Below, piece by piece: positions 48,792 through 57,912 of a stretch of 64,000 bases of DNA; within the stretch, counting starts at the first letter, position 1, and the number at the start of each line of letters is the position of its first letter. A program made the position numbers and the translations under genes. The stretch covers positions 992,001 to 1,056,000 of the forward strand of contig NZ_CP037920.1 of assembly GCF_007748195.1 (NCBI RefSeq). The letters run 5' to 3'. The stretch comes from Gimesia aquarii. GTDB lineage: Bacteria > Planctomycetota > Planctomycetia > Planctomycetales > Planctomycetaceae. The notes beneath the pieces were generated by a model that ran no database searches, was not told where the DNA came from, and saw nothing but the letters and a program-made list of their open reading frames with translations.

Positions 48792-48988
48792 ACGGCTCTC
48801 AAATTCACACTCGCATTAAACAGAGATTCATCGTCGCCTGTCTGTTGTCACGAGCACATTCCGTGTACAATGGGGATGACTCACTGAGTCTGATTGAAGT
48901 GAATGTACCAGAAGCAAAAAGTGAAGAACTTCTGTTGGCTAGGAATATTTTCAACCGCCAATGAACAGTGCGAAAGGATCAGAAACTC

Positions 48989-50440
48989 ATGAAGAAAGTG
49001 GCGATTATTGGTGGAGGGTTCAGTGGGACAATGGCAGCCGTCAATTTGGCGCGACTGAGCACAGGTCCTCTTTGCATTCAACTGATCAATGATAAATATC
49101 CGCTGGGGCGTGGCGTGGCCTATGGTACGAAACGCGAAGAGCATCTTCTGAATGTGGCAGCGCGAAATATGTCGGCTGTTCCCGACCATGCCAATCATTT
49201 CCTCGACTGGCTCCGGACCCGCGTTGATTACAGCGACTTACCAGATCCTCAACTTCGTGAGACATATGTGCCACGACGGATTTATGGAGACTACTTGCGC
49301 AGTATATTGTCAAACTATATGCAGCCGATCGATAGTCACCATCCTGCTGAAATTCATGTGATCGAAAATGAAGCCGTAGATATTGAACTCAATTATGATG
49401 GATGTGCAGAGATCACTCTCAAAGATGGAGAAACAGTCGAAGCGGACCGTGTCCTGCTGGCCACTGGCAATCAGCCTCCCTCACCTGTCGCATTTTCTGA
49501 TCACTCGTTTTCACACCCCGCTTATTCGCCAGATCCGTGGGGAAACTGGATGGAACAAATTCCTGATTCGAAGGAGGATGTTATTGTCCTGGGAACAGGG
49601 CTATCGATGGTCGATGTCTTCCTGACACTCAGCGAGCAGGAATGGGAGGGGAATATCATTGCGATTTCCCATAATGGGATGATTCCCCAAGCCCATTTTC
49701 GTGGAATCGAGTATCCCGATTTTCTACCACCCGAACCGGAAAAACTGGGACTTGAGAAGCTTGTCGAATTGTTGGAAAAACATTGTCGACAACTGCAACG
49801 GATCGGAGAGAATCCGGGAATCGTTGTGGATCGTTTGCGACCACATACCCAGCGCATCTGGCAGCAGTTTCTGGTGTCCGAAAAACAGGAGTTTCTCAAA
49901 CGTTATGCAGCACGCTGGAATGTGATCCGTCACCGGATTGCCCAACCCATTCACCAACGGGTCACAGAAGCCATTACGGAGGGGCGATTACGTGTGATGC
50001 GTGGTCGCATTTCCGGACTGAGAGAGCAAGGTGACAAAGTGGAAGTGGCACTTCAAGACAAATCAGGAAACGAACAAATGCTGTCAGGGGGACTGGTTGT
50101 AAATTGCACGGGTCCCAACAGCGGTTTTTCAGACACCAGTGTCCCATTGTTTCAAAACCTGTTGAAACGGGGATTGATTCGACCCGATGAACTGGACATG
50201 GGCATTGATGTGGCCGCAGATTTTGCAGTGATGAATGCGGAAGGAAATCCATCTGAGTCTTTGTTTGCCATTGGTCCTTTGATGAAAGGGACACTTTGGG
50301 AAACAACGGCCGTTCCCGAATTACGTGGTCAGGCAATGCGAGTCGCTCAACTGCTCCTGGATGATGTCGCATTGGTCACGCCGGGACATGATTATCGATT
50401 CTCTGTCGAAGAAGAGCATGTCATCGAGTATTATATTTAA
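48989..50440 (+). CDS. FAD/NAD(P)-binding protein, YdhS-like
   Basis: The protein of about 483 residues opens with an FAD loop (VAIIGGGFSGTMAAVNLA) and has PLGRGVAYGTKREEHLLNVAARNMSAVPDH, a second dinucleotide loop VIVLGTGLSMVDVFL and a C-terminal FAIGPLMKGTLWETTAVPELR. It belongs to the NAD_binding_9/YdhS group of putative oxidoreductases whose reactions are mostly unknown. I choose the ATG at 48989, with AAGGA twelve bases upstream; a GTG at 48968 is in frame. It follows the thioesterase by about 200 bases. Confidence 0.8.
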   Translation: MKKVAIIGGGFSGTMAAVNLARLSTGPLCIQLINDKYPLGRGVAYGTKREEHLLNVAARNMSAVPDHANHFLDWLRTRVDYSDLPDPQLRETYVPRRIYGDYLRSILSNYMQPIDSHHPAEIHVIENEAVDIELNYDGCAEITLKDGETVEADRVLLATGNQPPSPVAFSDHSFSHPAYSPDPWGNWMEQIPDSKEDVIVLGTGLSMVDVFLTLSEQEWEGNIIAISHNGMIPQAHFRGIEYPDFLPPEPEKLGLEKLVELLEKHCRQLQRIGENPGIVVDRLRPHTQRIWQQFLVSEKQEFLKRYAARWNVIRHRIAQPIHQRVTEAITEGRLRVMRGRISGLREQGDKVEVALQDKSGNEQMLSGGLVVNCTGPNSGFSDTSVPLFQNLLKRGLIRPDELDMGIDVAADFAVMNAEGNPSESLFAIGPLMKGTLWETTAVPELRGQAMRVAQLLLDDVALVTPGHDYRFSVEEEHVIEYYI

Positions 50441-50822
50441 TGGATTTGCAGTTGTGACGTTCGCCAAAATTGCCAGAGGGATAATCAGTCCCTTTGCCCC
50501 GCTCATTGCTCAAATGACAGAGATCGTTATTTTTTACATGAGTTCAATTACCTCTGTTTCTGAAATTTAGCAGAAAGTCCGTTTGCAATCTCTGTGTAAA
50601 TAGGATGTTTAGGTTGTTTGTGTTGATAGGTATTTTAAAAAGGAGGAAGTGACCTAAGTTTATAGAAGAACAGCGATACCAGAAGCCCGATATTTATGAG
50701 GGATATTACTCTGGACTGTTGTTTGGGATTAACTCGTTTTATTCGGGTGAGATGTATAAACGCAAGACAAAATGATCAGAGTGAAGCTCTAAAACACGCC
50801 GATCTAGTCAAGATGACTTCGT
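50441..50822. other. 380-base spacer before the acyl-CoA ligase
   Basis: No gene is visible. A textbook ribosome site (AGGAGG at 50641-50646) is followed only by GTG-ACC-TAA, so it serves no real frame. The region is AT-rich and probably holds the ligase promoter. Confidence 0.45.
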
Positions 50823-52421
50823 ATGAACTCTACCACTGATTTTTTATCAAAACTGTTATTTATCAAGAGTGGCATTGATTCAAACTGGGACTATCAGTTC
50901 AACCCCGTTGAGAGTCAGGAAACAACGTCTCGTTTCAGCTTGGGAGAGCTGTTTTGTGACGTCGCAACCCGCCATGCGGACCGACCTGCGATTTCAAATT
51001 CCGTAGCATCGTGGAAGTATCATAGCCTGCTGTCTGCGGCCCAAAAAATATCTGATCAACTCCAAAGTCATCCTGAATATCAGCCAGGCCATCGTGTGAT
51101 TCTCTTAGTGCCTAACTCGATCGCCTATATTGCTGCGTTTTATGGAATCTTAATGTCGGGGGGAGTTGTAGTTCCTTTGCCCGCTAATACAGAGCGAGGA
51201 ACACTCCAGAAGATCCTCGAATCAACAGAAGCCTTTTATATTATTTCGACTTCGCAGGTTCTGAGTCGACAGCCTGACTTAAAAGGACTTCAGAGTGATA
51301 CCATCTGTAATGATGAGTTAGGAGCACAAAACCAAACGATTCCTCCAAAGCCCATTGTCACCACCGCAGATGATCTGGCTGCGATTTTTTTCACAGCTGG
51401 TTCCAGTGGTAAGCCAAAAGGGGTGATGCTCAGTCATTCCAACTTGATTTCGAATGCACAATCGATTCAGGAGTATCTTGAATTGAAAACGGATGAGCGT
51501 CCTTTATGTGTGCTGCCATTTCATCATGCGTTTGGAAATTCCATCTTGCAGTCACATATCTTGTTGGGTGCGCACTTAGTTTTAGATGGTAACGCCTTAT
51601 TCCCAGAGAGCATTGTGAAATCTGCAATTCTTCATCGTTGTACCAGTCTGTCTGCAGTACCAGATTTATTCCGGATTTTATTAGAGCGAACGTCTTTTAA
51701 GAAAGCCAATCTTTCCTCATTACGCTATATGTCGGTAGCCGGTGGTGCATTGCCGCACGCGATTTCTGTTGAAATCAGTCAGTGTATTGCCCCCGCTCGC
51801 TTTTATGTGATGTATGGTCAGACAGAGGCAACGGCCCGCCTGGCTTATGTGCCTCCTGAAGATCTGCCCGAGTTAGCTGACGGGTGCATTGGTCGCGCGA
51901 TTCCAGGAGTGATTCTGGAAGTAGTGGATGAAAAAGGACGTGCGACTGAGCCGGGAACTGTGGGAGAGCTACGTGCCAAAGGTGCCAATGTCATGCGAGG
52001 ATATTGGCGCGATGCGACAGAAACGAGAAAACGCATCAGAAACGGTTGGTTGTACACAGGAGATCTGGCAACAATGGACGAGGCAGGTTGGATTATCCTC
52101 AAGGGACGACGTAATGCGTTAGTCAAGATCTCTGGTTACCGAGTTCACCCGGTTGATCTGGAAGAGTTTGCCCTGAGATCATTCCCCATTTCGCAGGCAG
52201 TAGCTGTACCGTTCGAATCAAAAGATGTAGGGACTCGATTGGCTTTGTATATCAAATTGAATTCCAAAGCTGACCAAATATCAGTTTCTGAAATGAATGC
52301 GATTTGTCGTAAAAACCTGCCGCGACAAATGGTTCCGGATTTCATTAAAATTGTTGAATCATTTCCATTAAATCATGCCTTCAAAATAGACCGTTCGCAG
52401 CTATCGGTATCAGCGGAATAA
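50823..52421 (+). CDS. AMP-forming acyl-CoA ligase / adenylate-forming enzyme
   Basis: This 532-residue ANL-superfamily enzyme activates a carboxylic acid with ATP, usually then loading it on CoA. Motifs are FFTAGSSGKPKGVMLSHSN (phosphate loop), YGQTEATARLAYVPPE, YTGDLATMDEAGWIILKGR, the hinge in GRRNALVKISGYRVHP and the catalytic lysine near the end in NHAFKIDRSQL. The fatty-acid or aryl substrate cannot be named. No carrier protein is nearby. The gene stands alone between two long spacers. Confidence 0.87.
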   Translation: MNSTTDFLSKLLFIKSGIDSNWDYQFNPVESQETTSRFSLGELFCDVATRHADRPAISNSVASWKYHSLLSAAQKISDQLQSHPEYQPGHRVILLVPNSIAYIAAFYGILMSGGVVVPLPANTERGTLQKILESTEAFYIISTSQVLSRQPDLKGLQSDTICNDELGAQNQTIPPKPIVTTADDLAAIFFTAGSSGKPKGVMLSHSNLISNAQSIQEYLELKTDERPLCVLPFHHAFGNSILQSHILLGAHLVLDGNALFPESIVKSAILHRCTSLSAVPDLFRILLERTSFKKANLSSLRYMSVAGGALPHAISVEISQCIAPARFYVMYGQTEATARLAYVPPEDLPELADGCIGRAIPGVILEVVDEKGRATEPGTVGELRAKGANVMRGYWRDATETRKRIRNGWLYTGDLATMDEAGWIILKGRRNALVKISGYRVHPVDLEEFALRSFPISQAVAVPFESKDVGTRLALYIKLNSKADQISVSEMNAICRKNLPRQMVPDFIKIVESFPLNHAFKIDRSQLSVSAE

Positions 52422-52910
52422 AAAACGCAGCTTTCTATTTAATTATACATTCCATAAACTGGGTGAATTCGAATGAATCGTTCGTTTCAGGATCACCTGG
52501 CGGAATGATCACAGTCGGTCACCAGACAACCGAATCTCAGATTACGGCGCAGTGCTTAAAAATAGTAGCTTCTGACCTCGCTGATTTGCTCGTATCAAAT
52601 CACCGCTACTCCCGGATATTCATCTCCGCTTTATATGCTGAGGTTTGGTAAACTACGAAAGCAGACGGGGAAAACTCCACGCGCGCGACGCAGATCACAG
52701 AATTTTGCGAGAGACGCAGTGGTGTCAAACGGTAAATAACCACCTGAAAACAAGGCTCCATTCGATGAAGAATGCGGCTCTAAAATGCCAAGTGCATTTT
52801 TTTGATTATTTTGTCGCAATTGTGAACCATTTGTCGAATCATGTAATACTGGTACTGCGATACAAGTTTGAGTTTGGAATCGAAGCCTTTTATTTGGAGG
52901 AAAGACAATC
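52422..52910. other. 490-base leader region, partly structured
   Basis: The stretch 52640-52760 is richer in G+C than its surroundings and contains complementary words (GTGGT near 52720 with ACCAC near 52740, and repeated GACGCAG). A short stem AAAATGC-CAAGT-GCATTTT followed by further T lies near 52785-52805 and could terminate transcription. I recognise no riboswitch class. It may be an untranslated leader of the small exported protein at 52911. Confidence 0.3.
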
Positions 52911-53288
52911 ATGAAACGCTATTTATTGATTGCATTATTTATGATGAGTTCTCTCTCTATCTTGGAAGCGGGAGAAAAGCGAACTTGGGAGGGGAAGTGG
53001 AATAATCGCAAGTATAACACAAGTGGGCCACTTAAGTGTGTAGCGGCGTCAGATGATAAAGGAGTCTGGAAGGCTACATTTACCGGGTTGTTCAAAGGGG
53101 ACCCGTTTAAATATGAAGCTACGTTTCAATCTCGACCAAATGGAAATCAATTGAATCTTGCAGGGACTGCCACCATTCGAGGACATAAATATCAGTGGGC
53201 AGGCTTTATGAAAGGAGCGACCCTCAGCGGGAAATACAAATCTAATATCGGCTATTACGGTGAGTTCGTCTTGAAAGAGAAAAAATAA
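52911..53288 (+). CDS. small exported hypothetical protein
   Basis: The 125-residue product has a signal peptide (MKRYLLIALFMMSSLSILEA, cleavage near 20) and a beta-rich body ending in a lysine-rich tail. It contains repeated aromatic-glycine phrases (WEGKWNNRKYN, FTGLFKGDPFKYEATF, GKYKSNIGYYGEF), suggesting a small beta-barrel or sandwich. A strong GGAGGAAA ribosome site precedes the ATG. I do not recognise the family and assign no function. Confidence 0.7.
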   Translation: MKRYLLIALFMMSSLSILEAGEKRTWEGKWNNRKYNTSGPLKCVAASDDKGVWKATFTGLFKGDPFKYEATFQSRPNGNQLNLAGTATIRGHKYQWAGFMKGATLSGKYKSNIGYYGEFVLKEKK

Positions 53289-53325
53289 CGACCATAGAAT
53301 TCCCAAATCAATCTGTTTATTTCAT

Positions 53326-53772
53326 TTATTCAATTGTGGGAATATGTGATTTAATTTGTTGCAGATTGGTTTTTCCCGTTGGTTTCCCAAATTTTGTAAT
53401 GAACTTTATCAGTAGCCAGGCCCAAAAGGGAATTTCTTTTTCAAAAATAATGCGTTCAATAATTTGAGTTTTTCCACCTTTGGGAATGATCTCATAGATC
53501 ACAGTGAAATGATCGGGCGCTCGCTGTTCCTGCTCTGTTTGCACCACCAGATTACAGGTGACCTTTCGAGGGTCGTCGTCTTCCGGAACCATGCCAGCAA
53601 AGTCAATGTTTTTGCCTTTGAATTGAAGCTGGCCGATACACTTATTTCCTTCAACGGAAATGGATTTGATCTTGTCATTAATCTTCGGCCAGTTTTCCAG
53701 ATTACTGATCCAGTCGTGAATGACTTCAGCAGAGGCATTTATCTTTGTTTTCTCTGTTAATTCCAATTGCAT
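53326..53772 (-). CDS. SRPBCC-fold protein (polyketide cyclase/START-like)
   Basis: The product of about 148 residues begins MQLELTEKTKINASAEVIHDWISNLENWPKIND, the usual entry of SRPBCC helix-grip proteins that hold a hydrophobic ligand. Strand-rich residues follow and a helix occurs near the end (FWAWLLIKFITKFG). I place the start at the ATG at 53772; the frame opens from 53832 but that extension is not fold-like. It converges with the small exported protein gene. The ligand is unknown. Confidence 0.75.
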   Translation of the reverse strand: MQLELTEKTKINASAEVIHDWISNLENWPKINDKIKSISVEGNKCIGQLQFKGKNIDFAGMVPEDDDPRKVTCNLVVQTEQEQRAPDHFTVIYEIIPKGGKTQIIERIIFEKEIPFWAWLLIKFITKFGKPTGKTNLQQIKSHIPTIE

Positions 53773-54109
53773 CGGTCGAACTGTTTTTATAAGTGTGAAT
53801 GAAGGACCATTGTCAACAGAGTATGATTGCAATCATTCTTTATCACAAGATTGATTAGACTCGGAGTCCGTTCTTCTCCGCTTGTGTGAACTCTTAAGCA
53901 CACATTCCAGGCAAATGTATCACTTACAGAAGGAGAAAATGTACAAAGGACTATTAATCATTTCTCGTCTGGCTTGCAGCTAGCGTTTGAAAACTCGATA
54001 AGAATTATTACGAATTCAATCAAACTTTTTTGAGCAAAAAAAGACAGATGGTATGTGCAATGTTCAGTTTTTTAACACGTGGTCAAATTAATATCGCCTG
54101 TCGTGCAAA

Positions 54110-54164
54110 TCCGAACTCCGCTTGCAGGTCGAGTAAAATGAGTGTATACAAGATGAATATGATT
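54110..54164 (-). repeat. diverged inverted repeat, left copy
   Basis: Read on the minus strand, these 55 bases match 54648-54702 on the plus strand at about 36 of 55 positions without gaps. The encoded hydrophobic C-terminal phrase is similar in both. Confidence 0.4.
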
Positions 54165-54359
54165 TCCCTACCAATGTGAAATCGTATAACGGGTCTTCCA
54201 AATTCAGTATTCGAACACTTCTTAGAGTAACAAACAAGCTCATTTTTGTAGTGCCAGTTTTCAATTGAATCTTCCTTCAATGAGCTTAGTTCCAACTACA
54301 TAACTTGTTTCTTTTGTTAAGAAGAAAATACAACATACCTCTACTCAAAGTACCATACC

Positions 54360-54394
54360 ATTTGATGATTCTTATCTGTGAATCAGATTCAAAT
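54360..54394. repeat. bulged inverted repeat
   Basis: Arms 54360-54371 (ATTTGATGATTC) and 54380-54394 pair over 12 bases with a three-base bulge and an eight-base loop. No T run follows. It is a possible regulator site or RNA hairpin. Confidence 0.25.
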
Positions 54395-54647
54395 ATCCTT
54401 TACCTGAAATCATCTGAATCAAATAGTTCAAACCATTTGGGATTACTGTGATAGAAAGGAGTTCTGTTTCAATATAGTGGCTCATTTCGTTTAGTTCCTT
54501 ATGGAAAGTGATTCCCTCCTTTCCATGTTCACACGTATGGAGATCACAAAAACAGTTCTATTCGATTGAACACAGCATAGTTGTTTTTTCATTCCTATCA
54601 TCTATAGATAATTATTATTCCCAGCATTTCAACAGACTTGATATGCC

Positions 54648-54702
54648 AATCATTTTTATTTTATTTATACTTTCTTCATTCGGTCTGGAGATTGAGTTCT
54701 GA
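54648..54702 (+). repeat. diverged inverted repeat, right copy
   Basis: Partner of the copy at 54110-54164. In this copy the matching frame ends in TGA at 54700-54702, where the other copy has GGA and continues. Confidence 0.4.
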
Positions 54703-54732
54703 AGAGAAAGTGCCGTTAAGGAAAACGACCAT

Positions 54733-55692
54733 ATGAAAAACAATCCTCTGCCGCGTCTTGATGAAGACCAAGCACTTCGAGAGCGTTTACTCCCTCATTG
54801 TCGGCTTTCATTAGGAGAGGTTTGGGAAGATCCTTTAGGACAGCATCGTGTGGCTTGTGCCGATGCGACAAATCTAAGCCATATAAAAAACCTGGTTCGT
54901 GATGATCGGGCTTCTTTAGCGATACATGATCCACCTTATAACCTGGTTGCTTTCAATTTGCGGGATGTCGACGCATTTATTGAATGGTGTGCGGACTGGG
55001 TTCGGCTCTCGGAACGATTCATGGTTCAAAACGCTTCATTTTATGTCTGGTTAGGTGCAGATCAAAACCAACATTTCCAGCCTTTGCCTCAATTTATGAT
55101 GATGATGCAACAGCTGGAGCTATTTGAATCACGTTCTTTCATCACAATGAGAAATCAGAGAGGATACGGAACGCAGAAAAATTGGATGGCCGTCAGACAA
55201 GAATTATTGTACTACACCAAAGGGAATCCTTTTTTTGAAGTGCAATATACAGACATTCCCAAAATTCTAAGAGGTTACTATAAAAAGATTAACGGCAGAA
55301 AAACAGAAAATCTGGAGCGTGGTAGATCAGAAAATATTCGTCCGGGTAATGTCTGGGTTGATATCCAGCAAGTGTTTTATCGTATGGAAGAAAACGTATC
55401 AGGCTGTTATGCCCAAAAACCTCTTAAATCTTCCGAACGCATTATTTCTGCCAGTTCGCGACCTGGTGATTGTGTACTTGATTTTTTTTCACATTCTGGT
55501 TCAACACTAATATCCTGTGAGCAGTTGGGACGACGCTGTCTGACAGCCGACCTGGATCCCATCTACTGTGAGATTTCGATCCGCCGACTAGAACATTTTC
55601 GTAATTCTGGAAAAGTCGGATGGCAAAATGGCCATCCATTTGAAGATGTCTTGGAACCTTCATTGGATGAACAATTAATGGCGGATGAATAG
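54733..55692 (+). CDS. orphan DNA methyltransferase, beta-class N4/N6 type
   Basis: The 319-residue protein carries the catalytic motif DPPY (66-69) before a target-recognition region, then motif X (AQKPLKSSERII, 227-238) and the S-adenosylmethionine motif I (LDFFSHSGST, from 249), the beta-class order. It would methylate adenine N6 or cytosine N4 at an unknown site. No restriction endonuclease or specificity gene is nearby. An AAGGAA site lies 13 bases before the ATG. The long AT-rich, decayed spacer upstream suggests this locus was acquired or has lost genes. Confidence 0.85.
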   Translation: MKNNPLPRLDEDQALRERLLPHCRLSLGEVWEDPLGQHRVACADATNLSHIKNLVRDDRASLAIHDPPYNLVAFNLRDVDAFIEWCADWVRLSERFMVQNASFYVWLGADQNQHFQPLPQFMMMMQQLELFESRSFITMRNQRGYGTQKNWMAVRQELLYYTKGNPFFEVQYTDIPKILRGYYKKINGRKTENLERGRSENIRPGNVWVDIQQVFYRMEENVSGCYAQKPLKSSERIISASSRPGDCVLDFFSHSGSTLISCEQLGRRCLTADLDPIYCEISIRRLEHFRNSGKVGWQNGHPFEDVLEPSLDEQLMADE

Positions 55693-55870
55693 ACGTAAAG
55701 AATTACTTGGTAAAGCTAAATATCATTTTCACGTATTGATGATACCAAAGTAAGCAGGAAATCATTTTCCCATCCAGTATTCACGTTCCTATGCAGCGTG
55801 GTTACGACCAGTTTTTCATAATTCATTTTGAATTAGACAATGAATCTATAACGAGAATCTTCAGAAGTAA

Positions 55871-56311
55871 CTACTTTGAATTCAATGCAAAGTTCACTTC
55901 GGTTGCATCTTTATTGATCGTGGCAGTCAGTTTACTGGTAGCAGGATCGCTGTATTTAAGTGGGATCTCTACTCCACTTGATGTCGAACCCTTCGGTTCA
56001 GCTAAAGGATCTGACACTTCAGCCGACGAAAAAACTGAGACTTGATACTCGCCAAATGGGATTCCATCACCGTATTGGCTGCTTGCTATCATATAACTAC
56101 CATTCTTAAGTTCTGCTGTCGCGGCAAATCCGGAGCTCGAAATGAAGTTGATCTTCCCCTCCGAAATAGGGGCTGTGTCCAGAGTGACTCTTCCGGTAAC
56201 TGTTCCTAACGACTCTTCCGAACGAGAGCATCCAGATGGTATCCATAAGCCAATGATCGCGACGGCAGAAAAACAAATAGAATTTCGAATTGTTTTTTTT
56301 ACTTGAAACAT
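55871..56311 (-). CDS. small lipoprotein with carboxypeptidase-regulatory-like fold
   Basis: The 146-residue product has a lipoprotein signal (hydrophobic 12-24, lipobox ending at C28 in IPSGC) and a beta-sandwich-like body starting VTGRVTLDTAPISEGKINF and GIPFGEYQVSVFS. It resembles the lipoprotein at 27495-27920 in plan and, like it, follows a DUF1559 gene on the same strand, here after 237 bases. Function is unknown. Confidence 0.72.
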   Translation of the reverse strand: MFQVKKTIRNSICFSAVAIIGLWIPSGCSRSEESLGTVTGRVTLDTAPISEGKINFISSSGFAATAELKNGSYMIASSQYGDGIPFGEYQVSVFSSAEVSDPLAEPKGSTSSGVEIPLKYSDPATSKLTATINKDATEVNFALNSK

Positions 56312-56548
56312 GGAATACTCATCTCCGTTAAGACAATCGTAAGGCTGCCTATGCGAACTGGCAGAGATTCAGATTACAAAATACCATTTCTCGTTAGAAT
56401 TAATTTAAGGCATGAGGTAAAGCCATCGACCTTATATCAGAGCATAAATATAAAAACCGACAATACGAGGTCACGTGTTTAGAAAGCGTCTTTCTCCATC
56501 GAGCGAGTATGTATAAGGCTGCATTAAAGCCCTATGGTCGTTTACACG

Positions 56549-57532
56549 CTAAAACTCTCCAAGAATCTTCCCATCATCGCGAATCGAAAGATTGATGAGA
56601 GTTGTTTGGTCAAGTGAGGAGGACAGGAAGCTAACCCCACCATCTGCACGTAATACAAAAGCCCCTCCGGCATGGATCGACTGAATAGAGTTGTTTACAC
56701 CATCACGATGATTCCCCCCTGTACTGGGGATTTCAGTAACATTGTCGATTGGGTATCGAATGGTTGTTATATTACGCGCCCAGGGAGTACTGCTGAATGG
56801 GTAGGTTTCACCCGGAACAGGTCGGTTCGGGCGTCCTTCTGCACCGGGACCCAGCCAGGTTCCCCACTCACCACTACCACGAATATCGACATCCTGACCA
56901 CTTGAATTGACACCCCAATCGGACTGCTCCCCCACCATAATCGTGTTTGAAGCTCCGTCGGTGATATCCCGTAATTTCACTGACGCATTAGCTACTAAGA
57001 TCCCATTCTCGCATGCATATCCTACATTGTTACTCACACAGCGATTTTGTCCTGTAGGATCGTTAGACGATGTTGCTGAGGCACTTGCACCAGAAATACC
57101 AATGTAACAGCTCGTTGCGAACACGTTGTCACGAACGCAGAATTTAGGTAGAGGGCTCGACGGACACCAAAGTATGTTCGGTGCCCAGTTTTCCAGCATC
57201 GATCTATTTGGTCCACCAGAGTAGCCTGCCCAGTCAACTGTTACCAATCTGTTTGTCATTGTACTTTGTTCCAGGTGTGGAAGAATCGCTACCCACCAGG
57301 AAAAAGAGAATTTTCCAAAGCCACCTGCAGGGAATGACCTATGCGCATCGTGATAATTATGAAACGCTAAGCCAATCTGTTTTAGATTATTTCGACAGGA
57401 GGATCGGCGCGCTGCTTCCCGAGCCTGTTGAACTGCCGGTAATAACAGGGCAATTAAAATGGCAATAATGGCGATGACTACGAGTAGCTCAATCAAAGTA
57501 AACGCGCGTCGTTGTTTTGTCGGCGAGTTCAT
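56549..57532 (-). CDS. DUF1559 prepilin-like protein
   Basis: The product of about 327 residues starts with a prepilin leader ([18 protein letters not shown]) and [15 protein letters not shown], and ends with [19 protein letters not shown], the H-X9-DG type motif. It is the second DUF1559 gene in the window, again with a lipoprotein gene downstream. I use the ATG at 57532; the frame opens at 57565. The upstream spacer holds an array of three palindromic sites at 57643-57737. Confidence 0.9.
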   Translation of the reverse strand: MNSPTKQRRAFTLIELLVVIAIIAILIALLLPAVQQAREAARRSSCRNNLKQIGLAFHNYHDAHRSFPAGGFGKFSFSWWVAILPHLEQSTMTNRLVTVDWAGYSGGPNRSMLENWAPNILWCPSSPLPKFCVRDNVFATSCYIGISGASASATSSNDPTGQNRCVSNNVGYACENGILVANASVKLRDITDGASNTIMVGEQSDWGVNSSGQDVDIRGSGEWGTWLGPGAEGRPNRPVPGETYPFSSTPWARNITTIRYPIDNVTEIPSTGGNHRDGVNNSIQSIHAGGAFVLRADGGVSFLSSSLDQTTLINLSIRDDGKILGEF

Positions 57533-57642
57533 GAGTTCGTCCTCTTTTGAAATTTGAATGATCATGAAAGAGATGAGAAACAGATTTTTATAATCAGAGT
57601 TAGGTCTAAATTAAGAAAATGGAAAAACCACAAATTTATATG

Positions 57643-57737
57643 CTACTGACGCCAATATAAATTCTATTGGTGACAATATCAAATTAATAATGCACAATTG
57701 ATATGGTTTTTAGATATTTATATATTGGCGACAATAT
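57643..57737. promoter_or_regulatory. array of three ATATTG-N4-CAATAT operator-like sites
   Basis: Site 1 (57643-57658) is CTACTG-N4-CAATAT, site 2 (57664-57679) CTATTG-N4-CAATAT and site 3 (57722-57737) a perfect ATATTG-N4-CAATAT. Centres of sites 1 and 2 are 21 bases apart, two helical turns, and sites 2 and 3 are 58 apart. The array lies between divergent DUF1559 and ceramidase-like genes and could control either or both. Confidence 0.45.
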
Positions 57738-57912
57738 CACAATCGAAAGCGATTTTAGTCATAGGGTTCTTTCAATTTCCCGTGTTTTATAGGTTTACGT
57801 TGTTGGGATCGAGTGACCCATCAACGTTGGTTGTTGTGTCTTTGCCTGTCGATCTCTATAATTCAGAAGACTTGAAACAACTTTGAGATGAATTCAGTGC
57901 GGAGACAACTTC

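Larger units (their letters stand above)
53773..54732. other. 960-base AT-rich, decayed-looking region
   Basis: This is the longest stretch without a convincing gene. Two short frames, minus 54083-54295 and plus 54508-54702, end in related hydrophobic phrases (EIIFILYTLILLDLQAEFGF and PIIFILFILSSFGLEIEF). Their DNA forms a diverged inverted repeat. Both frames lack good start signals. I read them as remnants of one decayed sequence family rather than active genes. A bulged hairpin lies at 54360-54394. Confidence 0.45.

Noticed and set aside
52463-52651. 62-residue frame in the leader after the acyl-CoA ligase
   Set aside because: It starts at a GTG without a ribosome site and has no recognisable features.
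52640-52760. Cyclic-di-GMP (GEMM) or cobalamin riboswitch
   Set aside because: The conserved core words of these classes are absent; only generic complementarity is seen.
54110-54702. Miniature transposable element with terminal inverted repeats
   Set aside because: The repeats are only about 65% alike and I see no target-site duplication or second copy in the window.
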